Both the position numbers and the translations under genes were made by a program. Positions 39,258 to 47,975 of a stretch of DNA of 64,000 nucleotides are shown piece by piece (the first letter of the stretch is position 1; every line of letters starts with the position of its first letter). The notes under the pieces are model-generated. The model was not told the origin of the DNA. It saw only the letters and a list, made by a program, of their open reading frames with translations, and made no database searches. This DNA comes from Chitiniphilus purpureus (GTDB lineage Bacteria; Pseudomonadota; Gammaproteobacteria; Burkholderiales; Chitinibacteraceae): contig NZ_CP106753.1 of the NCBI RefSeq assembly GCF_025642115.1, forward strand, positions 2,503,501 to 2,567,500, read 5' to 3'.

Positions 39258-41057
39258 CTAGGCATGGTTCAGGATGGCGCTGGCATCGAACCCCAGCCGC
39301 AACGCCCCCCAGGGGCGGTTGTCCACTTCGATCGGCAGATCGAGTTCGGTCATGATTTCGCCGGTATCGCGCAGATAGGTCTGCAGCAGGAAACGCTGCC
39401 GGATATGTGCGGCACGCAGGCCGGCCGGGTCGTTGAAGATCCGCTTGTCGCGACTGTTCACCAGATCCACCGCGTTGTCGCCGGTCGGCGGCCTGGAGTA
39501 CCAGCTGTTGTGCGTGGCGCCGTAGCCGTTGGTATCCACTGCCAGCACGAACTTGCCGCCCGGGCTTTCCTTGGCCAACTGATCGTAAAGGGGCTGCAGT
39601 TCGCGCTCGAATTCGCTGCCGTAGTTGGTCCGATACTTCTGCGGCTGGGTATGCGCAATGGGTTGGTAGCGCTGGTCGAAGACATCGATACCCCGCGCCA
39701 GCATCGCCGTGAGCCGCTGCTGCACTTCGTCGCGGAAGCGGCTGCTGCGCTGGATGAGGGCATCCAGCTCGCCTTGGCCCACCGTGTAGCGCCCCATCAT
39801 CTCCTGGACCCGTTCGGCGGCCTGCGCAAGATCCTGCGACGACTGCGCGGATTTGGCCATGCGTTCGTTGACCGCCTGCGATATCTGGTGGATCTCGGAA
39901 ACGTTGGCGTTGACCATGTTGTTGGCTGTGGTGAAGGCCTCCATGGTCTGCGCGATATCGGCCAGCGCGCTGCTGGTGTGTTCGAAGTCGCCCACCATCC
40001 GGGCGAACTGGTGCGATGCCTTGTCCACCACCTTGTGGGTCAGCTTGGCGTCGTGCGTGATCAGCTCGGTTTCGGTCAGGGTCTCGGCCACCTGGGTGAG
40101 CATGCTGTCGATATCCGCCGAGATCTCGTCGGTCGCTACGCCGACTTTCTCCGCCAGCTTGCGCACCTCGTCGGCCACCACGGCAAAGCCCCGCCCCATC
40201 TCCCCGGCGCGGGCGGCCTCAATTGCCGCATTGAGCGCCAGCAGATTGGTCTGGCCCGAGATCTCCTTGATCAGATCGACGATGCTCTTGATGCTGGCCG
40301 AGCGCTGGTTGAGCCCGTCCACCGTGGTATTAAAGTTCTCGATCTTGACGGTGATGCCGTTGATGTGGGCGGTCACTTCCTGCAGTTCGGCATACGAATC
40401 GCGTGCCATGGTCAGGTTCTGTGCCGTGGTGCTGGAAATGCTCTGGGTGCGCACCGACACCTCGTTGATGCCCTCGGTGGTGGCGTTGCTTGCCTCGACC
40501 ACCTTCTGTGCGAGCGTTCCCTGCTGCTGCGTGGAGGTGGCCGAATCGCGGATATTCTTCATCGACTTGGCGGCTTCCAGCGCGATGCAGACCGTCATCG
40601 TCTGCACATTGGCGATGATGTCGCGCTGCTTGGCCAGAAAGCGGTTGCAGGTACGCGCCAGTTCTCCGATCTCGTCGGTGGTGATGACCGGGATGTCACT
40701 GGACAGATCGCCTTCGCCACTGGCGGCCACCTCGAACACCCGGGTGAAACGCCTGACCGGGCGGCTGATCCAGTATTGAAGATACGTCACCTGGATGCTG
40801 ACCAGCACCGCAGTCAGCACCACGACCGCCCAGCCCCACTGCCGGAACTGCGATACGGCAGCGGCAAGCTGGGCGGTCGCTTCGGCCGGCAACCTGAGCC
40901 CGCGGGCGACATCGACGACCCGCGCCTCGAGCGCGTAGCTTGCCAGCACCAGGATCAGCGGCATCAGGACAAACAGATAGAGGAAGGAAAACTTGCGGGC
41001 CAGCGTGGGCAAAAACGTCTGCTCGAGCCATGCATGAAAGCGGTTCAGGCCATCCAT
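39258..41057 (-). CDS. Methyl-accepting chemotaxis protein with C-terminal sensor domain
   Basis: A 599-residue chemoreceptor. Two membrane helices (about 24-42 and 75-97) enclose only about 30 residues, too few for a periplasmic ligand domain. A HAMP region follows (about 98-150), then the signalling hairpin, with the conserved tip [19 protein letters not shown] (268-286) and [16 protein letters not shown]. After the signalling domain comes an extra domain of about 150 residues (about 445-599) with [24 protein letters not shown] and [11 protein letters not shown], which resembles the Cache-like C-terminal sensors seen in some Burkholderia/Comamonas receptors. Ligand binding would then be cytoplasmic. 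AAGGAG six bases upstream fixes the start. Confidence 0.92.
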   Translation of the reverse strand: MDGLNRFHAWLEQTFLPTLARKFSFLYLFVLMPLILVLASYALEARVVDVARGLRLPAEATAQLAAAVSQFRQWGWAVVVLTAVLVSIQVTYLQYWISRPVRRFTRVFEVAASGEGDLSSDIPVITTDEIGELARTCNRFLAKQRDIIANVQTMTVCIALEAAKSMKNIRDSATSTQQQGTLAQKVVEASNATTEGINEVSVRTQSISSTTAQNLTMARDSYAELQEVTAHINGITVKIENFNTTVDGLNQRSASIKSIVDLIKEISGQTNLLALNAAIEAARAGEMGRGFAVVADEVRKLAEKVGVATDEISADIDSMLTQVAETLTETELITHDAKLTHKVVDKASHQFARMVGDFEHTSSALADIAQTMEAFTTANNMVNANVSEIHQISQAVNERMAKSAQSSQDLAQAAERVQEMMGRYTVGQGELDALIQRSSRFRDEVQQRLTAMLARGIDVFDQRYQPIAHTQPQKYRTNYGSEFERELQPLYDQLAKESPGGKFVLAVDTNGYGATHNSWYSRPPTGDNAVDLVNSRDKRIFNDPAGLRAAHIRQRFLLQTYLRDTGEIMTELDLPIEVDNRPWGALRLGFDASAILNHA

Positions 41058-41132
41058 CCTCTGCTCCTTGCTATGCAATGCTGCGGCGACAATCCGTTAT
41101 TGAGGTGCGCAGGCCCGCTTTGCAAGCCCGAT

Positions 41133-41546
41133 TCAGGAAACGAATGCCGCGTGCAGGTCTTCAAGCCGCAGGTGCCAATGCGCCAGCAGATGGCGGAACA
41201 CGACGAGCTCCGCCTCGCTGAACTCCCGATCCGACTTGGACAGATCGAGCGCGATCGCCGCAACCAGCAGACGCTTCTTGGGATCATCCACCGCATCGAA
41301 TACCAGTTCCATGCGCTCGCGATCGATCAGCCTGATGGTGCCGTCTTCATCCGCTTCGTCGGATACGTCGTTGCAATAGTCCTGCAACACCTGGATGAAA
41401 CCCTTGCGCGAAATCGCCAGCGCCTCATAGATGCGCAGGTGTTCCAGCTCTTCGAGTTCCTCCGGCGCGAAGTTGCCGTCGCACATCATCTGCAACACCA
41501 GGATGCGGGCCATGGCTTCCGGGCTGTTGTTCGGATATCTCTTCAT
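41133..41546 (-). CDS. TerB-like helical protein, function unknown
   Basis: A 137-residue all-helical acidic protein: ARILVLQMMCDGNFAPEELEELEHL, then LLVAAIALDLSKSDREFSEAEL (quoted in parts). The spacing of acidic residues in two repeats (CDGNFAPEE and SKSDREFSEAE) resembles the metal-binding TerB fold, but I am not certain of the family. No signal peptide. Its ATG overlaps the thioesterase stop by four bases, so the two are coupled; the chemoreceptor follows 75 bp downstream. Confidence 0.6.
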   Translation of the reverse strand: MKRYPNNSPEAMARILVLQMMCDGNFAPEELEELEHLRIYEALAISRKGFIQVLQDYCNDVSDEADEDGTIRLIDRERMELVFDAVDDPKKRLLVAAIALDLSKSDREFSEAELVVFRHLLAHWHLRLEDLHAAFVS

Positions 41547-42028
41547 TCTTGTTCCTGATCGACTTGTTCTGGAATGGGTTGTGCAGCGCAGCATTGTGCC
41601 TGCTGATCGAGCGCCCTGGACAGCGATTGTGGCATGGGCGTCACCTTGCGATTATGGTAATCGAAAAATACGCAGGTGGTTCGCGCTGTGGCAATAGGCC
41701 GGCCGCTGGCGTGCTCACGTACGGCGTAACGCAACTCGATTGCTGTGCGGGAGTGCGCCTCGGCCCCCACATCAATGATCAGCCGCTCGTGCAGAAACGC
41801 CTCACCGGTAAAGCACACGGTCACGTCGCACAGCATGATGCCGGGCCGGTGCGCGTTGCCCAATTCGTCGAGTCCATGGTGGTCCAGCCAATCGAGGCGC
41901 GCCTCCTGCAACAGGCGGAGCATCGCGTCGTTGGCCAGATGATTGCCATAGTTCAGATCGCTGGCACGTACCGTGAGCGTGGTACGTGACTGGATCCGGG
42001 TCGGCGGGGGCAGTTTGATTCGTTGCAT
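41543..42028 (-). CDS. Hotdog-fold acyl-CoA thioesterase (4HBT family)
   Basis: The 161-residue protein has the 4-hydroxybenzoyl-CoA thioesterase/YbgC-like pattern: RASDLNYGNHLANDAMLRLLQEARLDWL (residues 21-48, quoted here as a landmark in two parts: RASDLNYGNHLAND and MLRLLQEARLDWL). The aspartate of DLNYGNH is the usual catalytic residue. It should hydrolyse an acyl-CoA or acyl-ACP thioester; the acyl group is unknown. First gene of the minus-strand run and overlapping the TerB-like gene by four bases. Divergent from the uspA-like gene. Confidence 0.85.
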   Translation of the reverse strand: MQRIKLPPPTRIQSRTTLTVRASDLNYGNHLANDAMLRLLQEARLDWLDHHGLDELGNAHRPGIMLCDVTVCFTGEAFLHERLIIDVGAEAHSRTAIELRYAVREHASGRPIATARTTCVFFDYHNRKVTPMPQSLSRALDQQAQCCAAQPIPEQVDQEQE

Positions 42029-42164
42029 GGCGGTCCGTGTTCGCGGGGCGGATGGGGCTTATCCTAACGCGGGTGCGCCGTGCCGCAACGATCGAAAATC
42101 CAGGGGGTCGGGCCAGTGATGGCTTCTGCTAGACTTGCAGCGAGATATGCGCGGAGATGACGCC

Positions 42165-42620
42165 ATGTACCAACGTATCCTCGTACCGGTAGACGATAGC
42201 GAAACCAGTGCCGCCGCCGTACGCGAAGCCACCCGGTTCGCTTGCGAGCAGCACGCCGCGATCCGGCTGATCCATGTGATCGATCTGGCCCAGTTTGCGT
42301 GGAGTGCCAACGAGTTCCTCGATGTGCCGCAACTGCAGGAATCGCTGCGCAGCTCGGGTACCAGGTTGCTCGAACGCTACGCCGCCGGATTGCGTGAGTC
42401 AGGCCTGGCGGCTGAACAGCAGCTGCTCGAGGCATGGGGTGGCAACCTGGCGCAGGCCATCGTCGACGATGCCGGCAAATGGGGCGCCGATCTCATCGCA
42501 ATGGGTACGCATGGCTTTGGCGGGCTCACCCATCTGCTGCTGGGCAGCGTGGCCGAAGGTGTCATGCGTGCGACGCCTGTGCCGGTACTGCTGGTCAGAA
42601 CGCCTGCACATGCCAAATAG
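42165..42620 (+). CDS. Universal stress protein, UspA family, ATP-binding type
   Basis: The 151-residue cytosolic protein has the UspA start YQRILVPVDDSETS and the ATP-binding motif G-x2-G-x9-G-S visible as GTHGFGGLTHLLLGSVAEGV (residues 119-138). It thus belongs to the nucleotide-binding class of Usp proteins induced in stress and growth arrest. I start at MYQRILV because the ten codons upstream are not conserved. Its stop codon lies inside the start of the radical SAM gene. Confidence 0.92.
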   Translation: MYQRILVPVDDSETSAAAVREATRFACEQHAAIRLIHVIDLAQFAWSANEFLDVPQLQESLRSSGTRLLERYAAGLRESGLAAEQQLLEAWGGNLAQAIVDDAGKWGADLIAMGTHGFGGLTHLLLGSVAEGVMRATPVPVLLVRTPAHAK

Positions 42621-43467
42621 GACCCTGCTGCGTGTGGACGACCACGCGCGCGACGTGGCCGGGTATACCTATGTCTATCCGGTGGTTTCACGGCGTGCCG
42701 GCGGCGTTTCGGTCGGCATCAACCTCAACCCCAACAATGCGTGCAACTGGCGTTGCGTCTATTGCCAAGTGCCGGATCTGACCCGCGGCGGGCCGCCGTC
42801 GATCGATCTTGCGCAGCTTGAGCATGAGCTTGACGCCATGCTGCACGCCCTGGTCCATGGCGATTTCATGCAGACCCGCGTGCCTGAAGGTGCACGGCGT
42901 TTGAACGATATCGCATTTTCAGGCAATGGCGAGCCGACCATGAGCCCGGACTTTCCCGATGCATTGGCCACGGTGGAAGCGGTGCTGCGGCAGCATGCGC
43001 TCCTCGGCCGGATCAAGGTGGTGTTGATCACCAATGGCAGCCAGCTCTACCGCGAACGGGTACAGGCGGCCTTGCCGGCAATGCGTGCCATGAACGGCGA
43101 AGTATGGTTCAAGCTGGATCGGGCACCTGCTGACGGTTTCTCAGTGGTCAATCAAGTGCAATTGAACCGGGAGGCCGTAGCCCGGCATCTGGCACTATGC
43201 GCGGCGCGGTGCCCGACTTGGCTGCAGACCTGCATGTTCATGCAGGATGGGCAACTGCCGGACGAAGCAACGCTGCAGGCCTATCTTGATTTCATAGGTG
43301 AGCAGCGTGCGCGCGGGGTGACGCTGCAAGGGGTGCTGCTTTATGGACTGGCACGACCTTCAATGCAGCCGGAAGCCCCGCAACTGGCCAGTGCGCCGAG
43401 CGAATGGATGCAGGCACTGGCCGAACGCATCACTGCGCTCGGCCTGCCGGTCAGGCTGAGTGCCTAG
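42610..43467 (+). CDS. Radical SAM protein
   Basis: The 285-residue enzyme has the [4Fe-4S]-binding motif C-x3-C-x2-C at residues 45-52 (CNWRCVYC), then the SAM-binding AFSGNGEPT and KVVLITNGSQLY segments. The sequence YVYPVVSRRAGGVSVG before the cluster motif, and the compact size, place it in a COG0731-like group (related to wyosine-type tRNA-modifying proteins), but substrate is unknown. The start ATG at 42610 overlaps the end of the uspA-like gene by 11 bases, so it is translated by coupling or reinitiation. It is convergent with the HTH gene. Confidence 0.88.
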   Translation: MPNRTLLRVDDHARDVAGYTYVYPVVSRRAGGVSVGINLNPNNACNWRCVYCQVPDLTRGGPPSIDLAQLEHELDAMLHALVHGDFMQTRVPEGARRLNDIAFSGNGEPTMSPDFPDALATVEAVLRQHALLGRIKVVLITNGSQLYRERVQAALPAMRAMNGEVWFKLDRAPADGFSVVNQVQLNREAVARHLALCAARCPTWLQTCMFMQDGQLPDEATLQAYLDFIGEQRARGVTLQGVLLYGLARPSMQPEAPQLASAPSEWMQALAERITALGLPVRLSA

Positions 43468-43485
43468 CTCCAGGCCCGCTTGTGT

Positions 43486-43812
43486 TCAGCGCGCGTAGGC
43501 ACCGCCACCGAGCGAGCGTTTCTCGCTGGACTGGCTCTGTTCACGCGCGGCAGCCTTGAGGGTCTCATACAGCTCAGGCTTGTGCTTGCGCAGATACTCC
43601 AGCACCCGCATGTCTTCGCGGCTCAGGTCGGCCAGGTCGATCTGCTCCACATGGACCACGCGCAACAACTCACGCACGGGCTTGGGCATGGTGCGGCCAC
43701 TTTCGTAGCGGGACCCGCCGCTTTGGGTGACGCCGATGCGACCCCAGAACTGTTGTTGGTTCAGGCCCAGCCGACGGCGTATTTCACGAGGATTGAGGGT
43801 TTCTTCAGACAT
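43486..43812 (-). CDS. Helix-turn-helix DNA-binding protein (XRE-like)
   Basis: A 108-residue protein with an N-terminal HTH (NPREIRRRLGLNQQQFWGRIGVTQSGGSRYESG, residues 6-38; the key helix is QSGGSRYESGR) similar to YiaG-type regulators, followed by PKPVRELLRVVHV and a helical segment LEYLRKHKPELYETLKAA. I start at MSEETLNPRE. It is divergent from the DUF455 gene, with about 150 bp between starts, so it may control that gene and itself. Confidence 0.8.
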   Translation of the reverse strand: MSEETLNPREIRRRLGLNQQQFWGRIGVTQSGGSRYESGRTMPKPVRELLRVVHVEQIDLADLSREDMRVLEYLRKHKPELYETLKAAAREQSQSSEKRSLGGGAYAR

Positions 43813-43965
43813 AGGTGATGGCTCCCGAGCATCGACTGCCAACCGGATTACAATCCCGGCTTGGTCGGACCGGCTGGCAGTGCTATGCCGCCATCTTATC
43901 GACCGTACCCCCTGAGTCCCACGTGACTATTGCCACGCCAAAACGGAGCAGGAAGGCGTTTTCCC

Positions 43966-44778
43966 ATGCTTTCGCCAACGAACTTTCCAGCCGGTTACGG
44001 TCTACGTCAAGCTGCTTACACAGCGCTCGTCGCCACCGATCCTGACGTCAAGATGGCGTTACTGGCGGCAATGGCGCCAACGTTGCCGATCGAGGCGGCG
44101 CTGAGCGTACACCGCCTCCCGGTGCCCGGCCGACCGGCACGTCCGCTGCTGGTCGAGCCACAGCAGCTCGTACAACGCAACGTGGCTTCCGATGAGGGGC
44201 GGGCCGCATTGCTGCATGCCATCGCGCATATCGAGTTCAATGCGATCAACTTGGCGCTCGATGCAATCTATCGTTTTGATGGCATGCCATCGGGGTATTA
44301 CATCGATTGGTTGCAGGTGGCGTGCGAAGAGGCGTTGCATTTTTCGCTGCTGGTCGGGCATCTGGCGACCTTGGGCCATGCCTATGGCGATTTCCCGGCG
44401 CACAACGGCCTGTGGGACATGGCGCTCAAGACAGACCACGACGTCATGGTGCGCATGGCGCTGGTACCACGCATCCTGGAAGCGCGGGGGCTCGACGTGA
44501 CCCCGGGCATCCAGCAGAAGCTCAGGCAGGCAGGCGATGCACGCGCCTGTGAAATCCTGGATGTGATCCTGCGCGACGAGATCGGCCATGTCCGCATCGG
44601 CAACCGCTGGTATCACTGGTGCTGCGCGCAGCGCGGGCTGGAGCCGGTGGCGAACTTCGTCACGCTGCTGCGCACGCACGAGGCACCACCGCTCAAAGGT
44701 CGACTCAATTATCCGGCGCGGCGCGCGGCCGGTTTCAGCAGCGAGGAGCTTGCGCTGATCGAGTCACTCAAGGGATGA
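43966..44778 (+). CDS. DUF455 ferritin-like protein
   Basis: The 270-residue protein has the ferritin-like di-iron helices of the DUF455 family: AIAHIEFNAINLALDAIY, ACEEALHFSLLVGHL and ILRDEIGHVRIGNRWYHW, which provide Glu/His ligands in ExxH-type pairs. Function is unknown; ferritin-like proteins bind iron and may be oxidases or storage proteins. AGGAAGG precedes the start. Followed by a strong hairpin shared with the convergent barstar gene. Confidence 0.85.
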   Translation: MLSPTNFPAGYGLRQAAYTALVATDPDVKMALLAAMAPTLPIEAALSVHRLPVPGRPARPLLVEPQQLVQRNVASDEGRAALLHAIAHIEFNAINLALDAIYRFDGMPSGYYIDWLQVACEEALHFSLLVGHLATLGHAYGDFPAHNGLWDMALKTDHDVMVRMALVPRILEARGLDVTPGIQQKLRQAGDARACEILDVILRDEIGHVRIGNRWYHWCCAQRGLEPVANFVTLLRTHEAPPLKGRLNYPARRAAGFSSEELALIESLKG

Positions 44779-44789
44779 CAGGACAGCGT

Positions 44790-44810
44790 GCGGCAGCGCA
44801 ACGCTGCCGC
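44790..44810. terminator. Hairpin between convergent DUF455 and barstar genes
   Basis: GCGGCAGCG (44790-44798) and CGCTGCCGC (44802-44810) pair perfectly over nine bases around CAA. It sits between two convergent stops (44778 and 44816), where it could end both transcripts. No thymine tract. Confidence 0.5.
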
Positions 44811-44815
44811 CGCGG

Positions 44816-45091
44816 TCAGCCCAGCACGATTTCCAGATCGGCGCGCTCGCCGCTCGCGTCATTCAAGGTGCCCAGCAGCTCGTCGAACTGCGGGCCGAGC
44901 AAGGGCGCCGACTGCAGGCAGCCACGCCAGACGATGCGCACCGGGCCGGGCAGGCTGCCGGTGAGCTGGTCGTGCAGCGCCTCCAGATTGCGGCCGAAGT
45001 CGGCTGGAAAGTCGAGCTGGCGGGCCAACTGGTCGTACACATCGTCCAGACTGCGGATCTGGGCCAGGGTGGCCTGTCTGGGTTCGGTCAT
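44816..45091 (-). CDS. Barstar-like ribonuclease inhibitor
   Basis: The 91-residue protein has the barstar pattern: an N-terminal strand-helix (ATLAQIRSLDDVYDQLARQL), the loop FPADFGRNLEALHDQLT with the residues that block a barnase active site, and a later DELLGTL helix. AAGGAGG lies directly upstream of the start. Barstar normally inhibits a secreted ribonuclease. I see no barnase homologue in the 400 bp upstream or elsewhere in the window, so this is an orphan antitoxin or an inhibitor of an unlinked nuclease, like chromosomal barstar-like YhcO of E. coli. Confidence 0.85.
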   Translation of the reverse strand: MTEPRQATLAQIRSLDDVYDQLARQLDFPADFGRNLEALHDQLTGSLPGPVRIVWRGCLQSAPLLGPQFDELLGTLNDASGERADLEIVLG

Positions 45092-45485
45092 CGTTTCATC
45101 CTCCTTGTTGTTGTGGCCGGCAGCCGGCGCTTCGATAAAGCGGTAGTCGGGGTCAATGGTGCCGCCCGCACGGTCGGTGCCACAGTCGCATCTGCCGGCA
45201 CGCGGTCGCCGGGCGCATGCTCCGGCAGAACGGACGACAAGTCCCGCCCTGGCTGCCAGCCGGCCTGACAGGCCCGGCATGTGGCGGCGCACTGTGCAGG
45301 CAGGTGGGTGACTCACCAGGTTGTCTGGAATCCGGGCAAGCTGCTCCGCATCCACGGCACAGGTCGGCAGGAGCAGGATGATATCGCCTACACCGCTTTG
45401 GCGAGAGGACCAACGAGCAGGCGGCATCGGCTGGCGCCGGGTCGACAGGCCCAGCGGAGCGGTCGGGTGGACAGAGGATGTGCAC
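45092..45485. other. Region upstream of barstar, no convincing gene
   Basis: I searched these 394 bp in all frames for a secreted barnase-type ribonuclease and found none. The frame in line with barstar stays open upstream, but its content (arginine- and cysteine-rich, no signal peptide) does not look coding. It should hold the barstar promoter. Confidence 0.45.
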
Positions 45486-46283
45486 TCAGAAGCCCGGCGT
45501 ATCGTCCGCTGCTCGCGGTGTGAGCATCACCAACTTGAGTTCGTCATGGTCGACCAGCCGGAAGGTCACCTGCTGATAGAGCAGTCGACCATGCACGGGG
45601 TGGTGAAAGCCGCGTAGCCCGCCCTGGCGTTCCAGCACATCGTGGCGGCGCCAGTAGTCGGCGAATTCGGCGCTGCCGGCGGAAAGCCGCGCGATGAACT
45701 CCTCGAATCCCGGCTCTTCCAGGCTGGCACGGCTGTCGGCGCGGAACTCGGCGACTAGCCGGCGCGCGCGCGCCTCCCAGTCTTCCACCAAGGTACGCGC
45801 GCCGGGATGGAAAAACACATAGTCGAGCAGATTGTAGGGCCCGGCGCCGTCGAGCCAACCGACGAACAGATGTGCCGCCTCGGCATTGAAGGCCAGTACA
45901 TCCCAGTATCGTCCCAGCACGTAGGCGGGCATGGCAATGCGCGACAGCAATTGGGCCAGCAGCGCCTCGGTCAGCGCGGGTTCTGCCGCCGGGGGGCTGG
46001 GGTCGCGGCGCCCGGCCAGTTCGAACAGGTAGGCGCGCTGGGTACGGTCCATGCGCAACGCCTGCGCCAGCCGCTCCAATGCGTCGCTGGAGACATTGAT
46101 GTCGCGGCCTTGCTCGATCCAGGCATACCAGGTGGGGCTGATCGCTGCCAGCTGCGCGACTTCCTCGCGCCGCAGGCCCTGGGTGCGACGCCGGCTGCCG
46201 GCCGGAAAGCCGAAGGCCACCGGATCGCATTTGCGACGCAGTGTCGCAAGGAAATCGCCAAGTTCCTGGCGGCGGATCGACAT
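45486..46283 (-). CDS. XRE-family regulator with MmyB ligand-binding domain
   Basis: The 265-residue regulator has an N-terminal XRE helix-turn-helix of the MmyB kind (LRREEVAQLAAISPTWYAWIEQGRDINVS, residues 37-65; core SPTWYAWIEQGRD) and the MmyB-like PAS-related ligand domain (AYVLGRYWDVLAFNAEAAHLF onward), which in related proteins binds fatty acids. Its start faces leuC, with an inverted repeat between, which is the usual arrangement for these regulators with their targets. Usual targets are oxidoreductases; here the divergent gene is leuC, so regulation of leuC would be unusual and may be coincidental. Confidence 0.9.
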   Translation of the reverse strand: MSIRRQELGDFLATLRRKCDPVAFGFPAGSRRRTQGLRREEVAQLAAISPTWYAWIEQGRDINVSSDALERLAQALRMDRTQRAYLFELAGRRDPSPPAAEPALTEALLAQLLSRIAMPAYVLGRYWDVLAFNAEAAHLFVGWLDGAGPYNLLDYVFFHPGARTLVEDWEARARRLVAEFRADSRASLEEPGFEEFIARLSAGSAEFADYWRRHDVLERQGGLRGFHHPVHGRLLYQQVTFRLVDHDELKLVMLTPRAADDTPGF

Positions 46284-46296
46284 TGCAGACTCGCTT

Positions 46297-46332
46297 TATC
46301 CTGTTGCTGGTTAGTATTTATACCAGGATAAC
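46297..46332. promoter_or_regulatory. Inverted repeat and possible leuC promoter in the MmyB-regulator/leuC intergenic region
   Basis: TATCCTG (46297-46303) and CAGGATA (46324-46330) are exact reverse complements with 20 bp between them, in an AT-rich patch. On the plus strand TTGCTG (46304-46309), a 17-bp spacer and GATAAC (46327-46332) form a plausible but imperfect promoter for leuC, which the repeat overlaps. On the minus strand TATAAA in the same patch could serve the regulator. Confidence 0.45.
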
Positions 46333-46405
46333 TGGTGGTCTTGTATGACAGCGCCAATCCGCATAACCTCGCCGCATCGATAGCCCGTCAAATGGAACCC
46401 AGCCG

Positions 46406-47815
46406 ATGAGCGCACAGACGCTGTACGACAAGTTGTGGCATTCGCATGTCGTCCGTGAGGAAGCGGACGGCACCTGTCTGATCTACATCGACCGCCACCT
46501 GGTGCATGAGGTGACCAGCCCGCAGGCGTTCGAAGGATTGAGGCTGGCGCAGCGCCAGCCCTGGCGCAACCGTTCGGTGGTGGCGACCGCCGATCACAAC
46601 ACGCCGACCGACCACTGGGACGAAGGCATCAAGGACCCGATCAGCCGGCAACAGGTGGAAACGCTGGACGCCAACATCAAGCATTTCGGTGCGTTGGCGT
46701 ATTTCCCGTTCAAGGACCGGCGCCAAGGGATCGTGCACGTGGTCGGCCCGGAAAACGGCGCCACCCTGCCGGGCATGACCGTGGTCTGTGGTGACAGCCA
46801 TACCTCGACCCATGGCGCCTTCGGTGCGCTGGCCCATGGCATCGGCACCTCTGAAGTCGAACATGTCCTGGCGACGCAGACCCTCGTCGCCAAGAAATCC
46901 AAGGCGATGCTGGTCAAGGTAGAAGGCCGGCTGGGGCAGGGCGTGACAGCCAAGGACGTGGCACTGGCCATCATCGGCAGGATCGGCACGGCGGGTGGCA
47001 ACGGCTACGCGGTGGAGTTCGCCGGCAGCGCGATCCGCAGCCTGAGCATGGAAGGCCGCATGACCCTGTGCAACATGGCGATCGAAGCCGGGGCCAGGGC
47101 GGGCATGGTGGCGGTGGACCAGACCACCATCGACTACGTGAAAGGTCGTCCGTTCGCGCCGAGCGGCGCGGACTGGGAGCAGGCAGTCGCCTACTGGCGT
47201 ACCCTGGTCAGCGATGAAGGCGCACGCTTTGATCGCGTGGTCGAATTGTCGGCCGAGGAGATCGCGCCGCAGGTGACCTGGGGCACCTCGCCCGAACAGG
47301 TGGTCGCGATCGGCGCACACGTGCCGGATCCTGCCGAGCAGGGCGATCCGGTCAAGCGGGACAGCGCCGAGCGCGCGTTGCAATACATGGGCTTGCAGGC
47401 CGGTACCGCGATCAGCGAGATCGCGATCGACAAGGTATTCATCGGCTCGTGCACCAACAGCCGGATCGAGGATCTGCGTGCCGCGGCCGCTATCGCCAAG
47501 GGGCGTACCAAGGCGGCGAACGTCAAGCTGGCACTGGTGGTGCCGGGCTCGGGGCTGGTGAAGGCGCAGGCGGAGGCTGAAGGGCTGGACCGGATCTTCA
47601 TCGCGGCGGGTTTCGAGTGGCGCGAGCCGGGCTGTTCGATGTGCCTGGCGATGAACGCCGACCGGCTGGAGCCGGGCGAGCGCTGCGCCTCCACGTCCAA
47701 CCGCAATTTCGAGGGGCGGCAGGGGCAGGGCGGGCGCACCCACCTTGTCAGCCCGGAAATGGCCGCTGCGGCCGCCATCGCCGGCCACTTCGTCGATGTC
47801 CGCACTTTTGCCTGA
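46406..47815 (+). CDS. leuC: 3-isopropylmalate dehydratase large subunit LeuC
   Basis: LeuC with LeuD isomerises 2-isopropylmalate to 3-isopropylmalate in leucine synthesis. The 469-residue aconitase-family protein begins [16 protein letters not shown] and has the [4Fe-4S] cysteine ligands in [13 protein letters not shown] and [11 protein letters not shown], plus [20 protein letters not shown] (quoted in part). Cytosolic. First gene of an interrupted leu locus: an entericidin gene follows 18 bp after its stop, then leuD. Confidence 0.97.
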   Translation: MSAQTLYDKLWHSHVVREEADGTCLIYIDRHLVHEVTSPQAFEGLRLAQRQPWRNRSVVATADHNTPTDHWDEGIKDPISRQQVETLDANIKHFGALAYFPFKDRRQGIVHVVGPENGATLPGMTVVCGDSHTSTHGAFGALAHGIGTSEVEHVLATQTLVAKKSKAMLVKVEGRLGQGVTAKDVALAIIGRIGTAGGNGYAVEFAGSAIRSLSMEGRMTLCNMAIEAGARAGMVAVDQTTIDYVKGRPFAPSGADWEQAVAYWRTLVSDEGARFDRVVELSAEEIAPQVTWGTSPEQVVAIGAHVPDPAEQGDPVKRDSAERALQYMGLQAGTAISEIAIDKVFIGSCTNSRIEDLRAAAAIAKGRTKAANVKLALVVPGSGLVKAQAEAEGLDRIFIAAGFEWREPGCSMCLAMNADRLEPGERCASTSNRNFEGRQGQGGRTHLVSPEMAAAAAIAGHFVDVRTFA

Positions 47816-47833
47816 TGCACAAGGAGATTGGTG

Positions 47834-47965
47834 ATGAAACCGATGTTGCTGGCATTGCTGGCTGCGTTGTCGGTGGTGACGCTGTCGGCGTGCAATACCA
47901 TGAACGGATTCGGCAAGGATCTGAAAAAGCTGGGCGACCAGATCGAAGAGAAGTCGGCGAAGTAA
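47834..47965 (+). CDS. Entericidin A/B family small lipoprotein
   Basis: A 43-residue lipoprotein, [20 protein letters not shown] at the N-terminus (lipobox LSAC, cysteine at residue 20), followed by the entericidin signature [19 protein letters not shown] and a lysine end. Entericidins are membrane-bound peptides; in E. coli the A and B pair act as antidote and bacteriolytic toxin, and EcnB is RpoS-controlled. AAGGAGATTGGTG precedes the start. It lies between leuC and leuD in the same operon (ten bases before leuD), an arrangement I believe is common in related betaproteobacteria. Confidence 0.88.
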   Translation: MKPMLLALLAALSVVTLSACNTMNGFGKDLKKLGDQIEEKSAK

Positions 47966-47975
47966 AGGGATACAG

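Noticed and set aside
38790..41558. A 922-codon plus-strand open frame opposite the glycosylase and chemoreceptor genes
   Set aside because: Antisense to genes with clear family motifs; low-complexity composition and no ribosome site.
45092..45427. Possible barnase upstream of barstar
   Set aside because: No frame has a signal peptide or the conserved His/Glu/Arg ribonuclease motifs; only an arginine-rich frame with no start is open.
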